Shown here piece after piece: positions 34,595-40,635 of a stretch of 40,635 nucleotides of DNA. The notes beneath the pieces are model-generated. The model was not told the DNA's origin, made no database searches, and was given only the letters and a program-made list of their open reading frames with translations. This stretch comes from Lachnospiraceae bacterium (GTDB lineage Bacteria; Bacillota; Clostridia; Lachnospirales; Lachnospiraceae). The stretch spans positions 1 through 40,635 of the forward strand of contig JAFUTQ010000039.1 in the NCBI GenBank assembly GCA_017484135.1, given 5' to 3'. Positions within the stretch are counted from its first letter, which is position 1. Each line of letters starts with the position of its first letter. The position numbers and the translations under genes were made by a program.

Positions 34595-35599
34595 TTATTT
34601 TATCGCATTCTCGGCGAAGGTGGTGTCGACCAGCTGGTCATAGGGCACATCCACGTCCAGCACGCCTGCATCCTTCAGAATATCCACGATCAGATCAAAG
34701 CTCTGCTCGGTAAAGATGAGATCGCTTTTCCAAGTCTGCTGATCATAGTAGCGTGTGACGATGGTCGTGATGGTGTCCACATCCGTGTCCGGGAATTGGG
34801 GAGCAATTACCGTCGCAATCTCCTCAGGGGTATGCGTGCTGACATAGTCCATTCCCTTTTGCAGCGCGTTGGTGAAATGCTGGATGAGCTCCGGATTGGC
34901 ATCGATATAGCTTTGTCTTGCAGAAAAGGCGGTGTATGGGACATAGCCGGAATCCACGCCGAGGGAGGCCACTACATAGCCTTCGCCGGATGACTCCAAG
35001 GCCGTTGCGGAGGGCTCAAATTCTACGGTGAAATCCCCCTGTCCGCCGGAGAAGGCTGCGGCAGTCGCACCAAAATCGATGCTCTGGTCGATGTTGATTT
35101 CAGAGGGCGAAATCCCCTGTTTTTTCAGGATGTATTCAAATACCATTTCCGGCGTTCCGCCTGCCCTGCCTCCTAAAACATCTTTTCCGATCAGGTCAGA
35201 GTAGGAAAAATTATCCATCGGTTCCCTTGATACCAGAAAGTTTCCGGCGCGCTGGGTAAGCTGGGCAAAGTTGCAGAAATTGTCGCTCGATCCCTCCGCA
35301 TAGGCATAGATGCTGGATTCCGTACCCATAAATCCCACATCGGCATCGCCGGATATGACGGCGGCCATGACCTTATCCGCACCAAAGCCTGTGGTCAGCT
35401 CCAGATCAATTCCCTCCTCCTCAAAATATCCGTTTTCAATCGCGACATACATCGGCGCATAGAAAATAGAATGGGCAACCTCGTTTAACTTTACGGTTGT
35501 CAGTTCTTTTTCGGATTGCTTCGAACAGGCGCACAGTGAGACAATCATGACAACGGCAAGCGCACAGGATATGATCCTGCGTAACAGATTCTTTTTCAT
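34595..35599 (-). CDS. NMT1/SsuA-like ABC substrate-binding lipoprotein, orphan
   Basis: This is a 334-residue exported lipoprotein that binds a small solute for ABC import. The signal peptide MKKNLLRRIISCALAVVMIV ends in a lipobox LCAC. The binding domain begins VAHSIFYAPMYVAIENGYFE, the hallmark of the NitT/TauT/thiamine-precursor class, followed by ISGDADVGFMGTESSIYAYA and a GGRAGGTPEMVFEY motif. Ligands in this class include nitrate, sulfonates and pyrimidine precursors; which applies is not readable. No permease or ATPase gene lies nearby, so it must share a transporter encoded elsewhere. The start at 35599 has GGAGG three bases or so before it; the longer frame to 35671 lacks a site. 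Confidence 0.88.
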   Translation of the reverse strand: MKKNLLRRIISCALAVVMIVSLCACSKQSEKELTTVKLNEVAHSIFYAPMYVAIENGYFEEEGIDLELTTGFGADKVMAAVISGDADVGFMGTESSIYAYAEGSSDNFCNFAQLTQRAGNFLVSREPMDNFSYSDLIGKDVLGGRAGGTPEMVFEYILKKQGISPSEINIDQSIDFGATAAAFSGGQGDFTVEFEPSATALESSGEGYVVASLGVDSGYVPYTAFSARQSYIDANPELIQHFTNALQKGMDYVSTHTPEEIATVIAPQFPDTDVDTITTIVTRYYDQQTWKSDLIFTEQSFDLIVDILKDAGVLDVDVPYDQLVDTTFAENAIK

Positions 35600-35730
35600 A
35601 GTACCTCCAAAAAATTTTCTTATATACCATGATATGTGCATTTGAAAAATGTGTGATAATATGAGGGTCAAGATGTCCTGCTTGCCATGTCGTTTTTAAT
35701 ACTATATAATGTGGATTGAGGTGATTTATT

Positions 35731-36384
35731 ATGACGATAGATGAGAAGGATTTATTAAACAGCATACTGGAAGGTCTGGCACGGATTGATTATATTAAGC
35801 CGGACACCATTCCGAATATCGATTTGTATATGGATCAGATTACGACCTTTATGGACACACAGCTTGCTGCCAGCCGACGGTATCCCGATGACAAAATTCT
35901 GACAAAAACCATGATTAACAATTACGCCAAAAATAATCTGCTGCCGCCTCCGGTAAAGAAGAAATACTCCAAGGAGCATGTGCTGACGCTGATTTTTATT
36001 TATTATTTCAAAAATATTCTCAGCATCGGAGACATTCAGGAGATTTTGAATCCGCTGACAGAACGCTTTTTTGCGCAGGGCGAAGAGTTCAACCTGACCA
36101 ATATCTATGAAGAGGTGTTCAGCCTGGAAAAGGGCGAAGTGAATAATCTGATGAAGGATATCACGAAAAAATACAACAACAGCCGAAACACCTTTGATGA
36201 GGTTGCGGGAGAGGACAAGGAGTTTTTGCAGAATTTTGCGTTCATCTGCATGCTCAGCTTTGATGTCTTTGTCAAGAAAATGCTGATTGAGAAATTGATT
36301 GATGCAAACAAGGCGAAGCGGGAGGAGACTGTTCCTGCATCTGAAAAGGAAAAGAAAGAGGGGAAGAAGGATAAGAAGGCGTAA
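35731..36384 (+). CDS. DUF1836 domain protein
   Basis: This 217-residue protein belongs to the DUF1836 family of Firmicutes. The N-terminal half holds family-like segments such as NLLPPPVKKKYSKEHVLTLI and FKNILSIGDIQEIL, whose layout resembles a MerR-like winged helix that could bind DNA. Residues about 195-217 form a Lys/Glu-rich tail. No enzyme motif is visible and the function is not known. ATG 35731 follows GAGGTG. It is divergent from the lipoprotein gene, with 131 bases between them. It is the last gene before the AT-rich right-hand region. Confidence 0.8.
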   Translation: MTIDEKDLLNSILEGLARIDYIKPDTIPNIDLYMDQITTFMDTQLAASRRYPDDKILTKTMINNYAKNNLLPPPVKKKYSKEHVLTLIFIYYFKNILSIGDIQEILNPLTERFFAQGEEFNLTNIYEEVFSLEKGEVNNLMKDITKKYNNSRNTFDEVAGEDKEFLQNFAFICMLSFDVFVKKMLIEKLIDANKAKREETVPASEKEKKEGKKDKKA

Positions 36385-36409
36385 ATGGAGAGAATATTTT
36401 TACTAAAAT

Positions 36410-36463
36410 CGCTTTGGAAAGCGTCAATGTCAACTATGTCGGTATGCTCTTTTGACTCTCACG
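36410..36463 (+). repeat. Degenerate relative of the 12.3-kb palindromic element
   Basis: 36421-36445 matches 12341-12365 at 20 of 25 bases, and a TTTTGA follows in both after a one-base length difference. Just before it, CGCTTT (36410-36415) and AAAGCG (36418-36423) form a small palindrome like the tip of arm 2. Most changes are C to T or G to A. Pairing is only partly kept, so it looks like a decayed copy. A 30-codon frame (36385-36477) crosses it but looks incidental. Confidence 0.45.
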
Positions 36464-36546
36464 TCATAAAAATCTGAATTTCATGTGACCATTTTACCAA
36501 AGGCGGTGTCTTTGTTAGTAGAGGCAGCGAAAGGAGGATCAATATT

Positions 36547-37113
36547 TTGAATGACAATGAGATAATCGAGTTATATAACAAGCGTTCAGAGAACGCAATT
36601 CAAGAGACAAAGAAAAAATATGAGACCTATCTGATGCAGATTGCAGATCATATTTTGCAGAATCGATTGGATGATGAAGAATGTGTAAACGATACTTATC
36701 TAAAGACATGGAATTCTATTCCTCCTACTGTTCCCAAATGCTTTCGGGCTTTTATCGGAAAAATAACAAGAAACGGTGCCCTGAATCGTGTGCGTGATGA
36801 AATGAGAGATAAGAGGTTGTCCAACAGCCTTAGTACAGTGTTAGAAGAATTAGAGGACATTGTCTCATCTGATACAAATATTGAAAATGAGATAGAAAAA
36901 AGGTTGATCATCGAAACAATCGACTCATATTTGGAACAATTAAGCGATAAGAAGCGGGTTATTTTTGTAAGAAGATACTGGTATTTCGACTCGGTAAGAG
37001 AAATTGCGGCCCGTATGGGGCTGTCTGAGAGCAATGTGAAGATGACACTCAAAAGACAGAGGGAGCAGCTAAAGGAAATACTCAAAAAGGAGGGATTTTA
37101 TGACTACGCTTGA
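36547..37113 (+). CDS. ECF-type RNA polymerase sigma factor
   Basis: This is a 188-residue sigma-70 family protein with regions 2 and 4 only. Region 2 spans about residues 20-90 (DDEECVNDTYLKTWNSIPP, FRAFIGKITRN). Region 4 is near the C-terminus with a helix-turn-helix SVREIAARMGLSESNVKMTL. It redirects RNA polymerase to a small set of promoters, usually for envelope or stress genes. The only in-frame start is TTG 36547, nine bases after AGGAGG. Its end overlaps the next gene by 14 bases, the usual arrangement of a sigma factor with its anti-sigma partner. The region is more AT-rich than the DNA to the left. Confidence 0.9.
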   Translation: MNDNEIIELYNKRSENAIQETKKKYETYLMQIADHILQNRLDDEECVNDTYLKTWNSIPPTVPKCFRAFIGKITRNGALNRVRDEMRDKRLSNSLSTVLEELEDIVSSDTNIENEIEKRLIIETIDSYLEQLSDKKRVIFVRRYWYFDSVREIAARMGLSESNVKMTLKRQREQLKEILKKEGFYDYA

Positions 37114-37828
37114 TTTTGCAATTACGATGACAAATATAAGGGATGAGTATGTGGAGCAGGCTGAAGAATGGAAAACTCCAAAATTCGGACGTAGCATGAT
37201 TTATGTGAAGGTGGCAAGTATATTTCTCATGGTTGGATTATTAGGAGCATTGCTATTCAGAGGAAAAAACCAGGATGGACTCATGGGCCCGCTGTCAGTC
37301 AGCGCTGAGGAGCTTGGCATGGAGGAATATACATTTGGAGTAGCCTTGCCTAAAGTTATTTACGGGGATGACAACATTGTTATTATGTACGACTTCCGCG
37401 GGATCTTCGTATATGATTTATCCGAGGAAAAGCTCGTTGGATATGCCGATTTCAGACCGATCAATATGACTATGATACAGGGAGATGATCCGACTTTTGT
37501 AGAAGCATCTGTGGATGGAAAATATGTAAAATTCTACAACAGCAATCAGAGATATTTATACAATGTAAGCTTAAATGAATTGGAATCGGTTGATGATTAT
37601 ACTGAGATTGACGATGTTTTCATCCCTTGCAGCATTGATACAGTTTCATATAATGATCCAAATTCCCTGTCGATGGATTATGAGACGTATCAAGTAAATG
37701 ATGGTTCTTTTGTGGCAGTAATTTTAGATTATGATTTTGCGGCTGGTGCAGAGATGATACGATATAAAAATATGCATCTGATAAGGGAATCAGAAGATGG
37801 AAAGCAGGAGTATATCATATTTCAATAA
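37100..37828 (+). CDS. Single-pass membrane protein, candidate anti-sigma factor
   Basis: This 242-residue protein has a short cytoplasmic N-terminus, one membrane helix at about 34-52 (IYVKVASIFLMVGLLGALLF) and an extracellular domain of about 185 residues with no family I can name. The N-terminus has the pattern TNIRDEYVEQAEE. Similar short stretches, I(R/D)DxYVEEA-like, occur in membrane partners of clostridial ECF sigma factors, where they bind the sigma. The 14-base overlap with the sigma gene supports this. The outer part would sense the signal. There is no zinc-binding anti-sigma motif. The anti-sigma role is inference from context. Confidence 0.65.
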   Translation: MTTLDFAITMTNIRDEYVEQAEEWKTPKFGRSMIYVKVASIFLMVGLLGALLFRGKNQDGLMGPLSVSAEELGMEEYTFGVALPKVIYGDDNIVIMYDFRGIFVYDLSEEKLVGYADFRPINMTMIQGDDPTFVEASVDGKYVKFYNSNQRYLYNVSLNELESVDDYTEIDDVFIPCSIDTVSYNDPNSLSMDYETYQVNDGSFVAVILDYDFAAGAEMIRYKNMHLIRESEDGKQEYIIFQ

Positions 37829-37881
37829 TGATTGACTTTGTTATACGGTTATGTGCTTTAACCAATTACAAGGAGGTGAGT

Positions 37882-37944
37882 TTGATAAAATATAACAAAA
37901 TTAGCAGCTATGTAAAAAATAAAAAAGGAGGAATTGTAAAATGA
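37882..37944 (+). CDS. Twenty-codon leader peptide coupled to the secreted amidase gene
   Basis: AAGGAGGTGA is followed after two bases by TTG (37882), which opens a 20-codon frame reading MIKYNKISSYVKNKKGGIVK. Its TGA overlaps the ATG of the next gene as ATGA. The peptide is basic and has no membrane segment. The second ribosome binding site, for the amidase gene, lies inside it. It may serve translational coupling or regulation rather than encode a functional peptide. Confidence 0.45.
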   Translation: MIKYNKISSYVKNKKGGIVK

Positions 37945-39078
37945 AATTTTTAAAAAGGATGATTGCTGTTGCGACGGTAGCGATGATGATGGTACCCGGA
38001 CTGTCTGTCCGCGCAGAGGGAGTAGGAAACACATTGGTTGCTGAACCTGATGAGAAGGTAATTGCCCAAAAGGTGGAGGAGTTTATGGAGATTTTTGAAG
38101 AGATTGATATGGACTCGACTGAGAAAATTGATAAGATACGTAGTATGAGTTCAGCGGCAGCTATTGAGAATGAGGCCAGTTATCTTAATACTATTATGCT
38201 GTTACTTGAAAGAGGGGATATTGTATTAGCTTATTCCGAAAACGACATAACTGAGTATGGTAAGGTAATCAATTGCGAATTTGCCGATTTTGAAAGAGAT
38301 GAAACGGGAGCCGCTATAGATGTAACGGTTACAAAAACTTGGAATTATGCTTTTTCTGACATTGAATCTGGAGCTATGGATCATTATAAATTTGAGTTTA
38401 TTTATGATTTAGACGATCATGATTGGAAGATAGAAAATATTCAGGGCATTTCATTCATTGTAACCGATTATCGCTTGCAGGAGTTAGGAGATCAGATTAC
38501 AGTTGAAGAAAAGGAACAGTATCTAGGCGAATTTGAGGAAGAAATAAAAGCCGATGAAATCATTGTAGAGCCCGATGATCCTGATCCAGTAGATCCATCT
38601 GAATTATACGGCATCAAATGCTACATCCTATGCACTTCAATATGCATTGACTCCTAATAGCAGTTATGCTGATTTCACAAACTATGGAGGAGACTGCACA
38701 AACTTTATCTCTCAGTGTCTGTATGCTGGTGGAAAAAGTATGCATTATGGAACGGCGTATAGTGGAAACTGCTGGTATTATACTACGAGCACAAACAGAT
38801 CCTCAACATGGACAGGCGCATCTCAATTCCGAAACTATGTGCTTAGTTCTAACTCGCAGTTGAATATGAGCACAAGCAGTTGGTCGAGCGTTGTAAATGG
38901 AGACATTATTCAATTACTCAGCTCCGGCTCTGCTTATCATTCGCTTATAATTACAGGCATTGCGTACGGTACATACGTAAGAAGTGATTTACTTGTTTGC
39001 GCTCATACAACCAACAGAAGACATGTATCCCTACAAGCGTATTATTCAGGGACAAAAGCGTACTATCATGTAAATTAA
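37941..39078 (+). pseudogene. Secreted amidase-domain protein broken by a frameshift
   Basis: The first frame (37941-38657) has a signal peptide, MKFLKRMIAVATVAMMMVPG and cleavage near RA-EG, then about 190 residues of a stalk-like domain and DDPDPVDPSELY before running into a stop. The next frame (up to 39078) carries an Amidase_6-like domain, YTASNATSYALQYALTPNSS followed by GGDCTNFISQCLYAGG, with the catalytic-type Cys, and a later YHSLIITGI with the His. The frames join only if the shift lies between 38593 (after the last stop of the second frame) and about 38610. A TTG at 38647 would truncate the domain, so a separate gene is unlikely. It may be a real mutation, a sequencing error or recoding. 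Confidence 0.8.
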
Positions 39079-39149
39079 GGGTTATTTCACAAGAAAAATG
39101 CATTGACCCGAAAAAACATTCAAATTTATTTTTGGAAGGAGAAAACCAT

Positions 39150-39743
39150 ATGATTAGTGGAGTAGATGCGTATAGTAGTCTCGCGAACATCGCAAGCACT
39201 TTGTACTCTCAGGGATATCGATTTGCGGCGCGATATTATTGCTCGAATGGTAGTGCAAAGCTTATGTCGACATCGGAGAGTGCAACGCTGGCAAGTGCCG
39301 GACATAAGAGGGTTGTTGTTTTTCAAAATACTAATAATAGTTATTCGTATTTTTCTTCAGCTCAGGGACAAGCAGATGCTTCCTATGCAGTAAGTCTTGC
39401 AACTGCAAGAGGACAGACAAGTGGGAGTGCCATATATTTTGCGGTTGATTTTGATGCAACGGAGGCGCAGATAAACGCAAATATTATGTTGTATTTTTCT
39501 GCGGTTTCATCGGTAATTACTGCGGCTGGTTATTATGTTGGGGTATACGGATCGGGCATGACTTGCAGAAAAATCAGAAACGCTGGATATGCCAGTTATT
39601 CTTGGCTGGCGATGCCTACAGGTTGGGCAGAATATAGTACCTATACATCATGGAATATAAAACAGACTTGCTCAACTACGATAAGTGGTGTCAGTGTGGA
39701 TATAGACAGTGCCAATAGCGTTAACTCAATAGGGGGATGGTAA
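39150..39743 (+). CDS. DUF1906 glycoside-hydrolase-like protein
   Basis: This 197-residue protein looks like the Rv2525c/DUF1906 family, a TIM-barrel related to wall hydrolases. ISGVDAYSSLANIASTLYSQ, GYRFAARYYC, AIYFAVDFDATEAQI, YYVGVYGSGMTCRKI and a C-terminal VSVDIDSANS fit the expected layout of barrel strands with acidic residues. ATG 39150 follows GGAAGGAG. The frame upstream of it has no hydrophobic leader, so no signal peptide is present, which is unusual for a wall-acting enzyme. It follows the broken amidase by 71 bases and is six bases from the lipoprotein start. Its substrate is unknown. Confidence 0.78.
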   Translation: MISGVDAYSSLANIASTLYSQGYRFAARYYCSNGSAKLMSTSESATLASAGHKRVVVFQNTNNSYSYFSSAQGQADASYAVSLATARGQTSGSAIYFAVDFDATEAQINANIMLYFSAVSSVITAAGYYVGVYGSGMTCRKIRNAGYASYSWLAMPTGWAEYSTYTSWNIKQTCSTTISGVSVDIDSANSVNSIGGW

Positions 39744-39748
39744 GGATC

Positions 39749-40378
39749 ATGATGTTGGAATTTCGTAAGATGCATATATTTTGGCTATTAATTGTGATGT
39801 TGCTGGTAACCGGCTGCGGACATGCGGCAGTAGAAAATGTGACAGACGATATGCAAGAATCTGAAGCTTCCGATACCAAAAACCCGGATGAAGAGACAGA
39901 ACCAATAGGAGGTGTTGAGACAATGGAATACTATACATACTATACATCAGTGTTATCGAAAGACTTGGAATATAGGCTGGCTTGTTCTGATCCTGCCGCC
40001 GGAATGATGTCAAAACAGCTGGAAATTTCAAAAGATGACGGAGAAAGCTGGGAGACCGTAGAAGATCTTTCCGATACAATTCATAATTATCCTTGCGATA
40101 TGTGTTTTGTTACCGAGAAAGAGGGAATTGTTCTGACAGATTATCATTCTGTCAGAGAGTACGTTTATTATACAGATGATGGAGGAAAAAGCTGGACAGG
40201 CATGTATCCGGGAGAGGATGATGATATATACTCCAATGGGGTAAGCGTTACATATGATGCCGAAAAAGACATCGTAACTATCCGCTCCACAGCAAAGATT
40301 TCGGAAGACGATGTTTTTGAAGAGAGAGAATATGAGTCCATGGATCATGGGAAAACCTGGGAGAGAAGAGCATTGTAG
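39749..40378 (+). CDS. Lipoprotein with BNR-like repeats
   Basis: This is a protein of about 209 residues. A lipoprotein signal ends in LLVTGCGHA, so Cys is probably lipidated. A Glu/Asp-rich linker follows (about residues 28-55). The mature part has sialidase-type BNR-like motifs: SKDDGESWETV, TDDGGKSWTGM and a final MDHGKTWERR. Three such repeats suggest a partial beta-propeller that binds something rather than an enzyme. ATG 39749 is preferred over 39737, which overlaps the previous stop and lacks a properly spaced site. It is the last complete gene of the AT-rich cluster. Its function is unknown. Confidence 0.75.
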   Translation: MMLEFRKMHIFWLLIVMLLVTGCGHAAVENVTDDMQESEASDTKNPDEETEPIGGVETMEYYTYYTSVLSKDLEYRLACSDPAAGMMSKQLEISKDDGESWETVEDLSDTIHNYPCDMCFVTEKEGIVLTDYHSVREYVYYTDDGGKSWTGMYPGEDDDIYSNGVSVTYDAEKDIVTIRSTAKISEDDVFEEREYESMDHGKTWERRAL

Positions 40379-40556
40379 AATGGTGGGAGCATCGTGAGAT
40401 GATGCGATCCAATCGGCACAATCAAGCTATATTTTCAAAACATTTTACTCGTTTCGGATGAATCTTTCCTTGACAATTTGTTTCTGGAGCAATTCTAGGG
40501 AAACGCTGATTAATTGACCTAATTCTCTGCATTATCCCTGTTTGTCAAGTTTTTAT

Positions 40557-40603
40557 AAAAAGCAAGAGGTATGTACCACATATACATGCTCTCCACCTCT
40601 GCT
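40557..40603 (-). terminator. Terminator for a minus-strand gene entering from the right
   Basis: On the minus strand AGCAGAGGT pairs with ACCTCTTGCT (with one bulge), with a further ATGTA/TACAT inner pairing, followed by TTTTTAT. The stem begins directly at the stop codon of the partial gene at the right edge. The bases 40379-40556 before it show nothing coding. Confidence 0.65.
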
Positions 40604-40634
40604 ATTTATACTTTTTTGAGGATATTTCCTCATA
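40602..40634 (-). CDS. C-terminal end of an unidentified minus-strand gene (partial)
   Basis: The last ten codons before a TAG read YEEISSKKYK, a composition typical of a protein C-terminus. A terminator hairpin overlaps and follows the stop. The gene body is outside the window, so no family can be given. Confidence 0.45.
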   Translation of the reverse strand, partial: YEEISSKKYK

Positions 40635-40635
40635 A

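Noticed and set aside
38647-39078. Amidase domain as an independent gene starting at TTG 38647
   Set aside because: The conserved domain begins upstream of this codon in the same frame, and no ribosome binding site precedes it, so a frameshifted gene fits better.

Overview
The window looks like a chromosomal segment of a Gram-positive clostridium, most likely a member of the Lachnospiraceae. The reasons are strong AGGAGG-type ribosome binding sites, occasional GTG and TTG starts, the dnaE-pfkA gene order, a DUF1836 protein, a GHKL-type sensor kinase, an orphan NMT1-like lipoprotein, and a large secreted protein ending in glucan/choline-type cell-wall-binding repeats. This placement rests on family knowledge and was not tested by any search. 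No rRNA, tRNA, CRISPR array or complete insertion sequence was seen.

Layout. 1-298 holds only short, unassigned reading frames. 299-3326 is a divergent pair, a GHKL histidine kinase (-) and a methyl-accepting chemotaxis protein (+), whose membrane sensor halves are visibly homologous. 3355-5338 (-) encodes an S1-domain RNA-binding protein and a divergent asparaginase. 5462-5610 is a long imperfect palindrome. 5637-12042 (+) carries mutY, dnaE, pfkA and a SpoU-family RNA methyltransferase. 12043-12462 holds tandem extended -10 boxes followed by a four-way-junction palindromic element. It leads into a small alarmone synthetase (12472-13143) and a MNT/HEPN nucleotidyltransferase/toxin pair (13194-13980).

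14032-15774 (-) is a 580-residue protein with two helix-turn-helix segments, divergent from a secreted wall-binding protein (16043-18667). 18864-27354 (+) is a housekeeping block: a type IIA topoisomerase pair, then folC, folE, folP and a folB-folK fusion, then a HAD phosphatase and a clear terminator. 27597-34461 (+) carries gltB, gltD and a tcdA-like E1 enzyme. Upstream of gltB lies a GlnR/TnrA-like palindrome. 34595-35599 (-) is an orphan substrate-binding lipoprotein, divergent from a DUF1836 gene.

From about 36385 to the right edge the DNA is visibly more AT-rich and looks accessory. It holds an ECF sigma factor with an overlapping candidate anti-sigma protein, a 20-codon leader peptide coupled to a secreted amidase that is broken by a frameshift, a DUF1906 glycoside-hydrolase-like protein and a lipoprotein. 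The last bases carry the 3' end and terminator of a gene entering from the right on the minus strand.

How they work together. The fol genes cover the pterin branch of folate synthesis plus polyglutamylation. GltB and GltD form one glutamate synthase. The alarmone synthetase/MNT/HEPN cluster joins three nucleotide-based regulators. The right-hand cluster reads as a sigma-controlled cell-envelope module. The most novel-looking items are the sensor domain shared by a kinase and a chemoreceptor, and the structured palindromic elements at 5.5 kb and 12.3 kb, with a decayed relative of the second at 36.4 kb.
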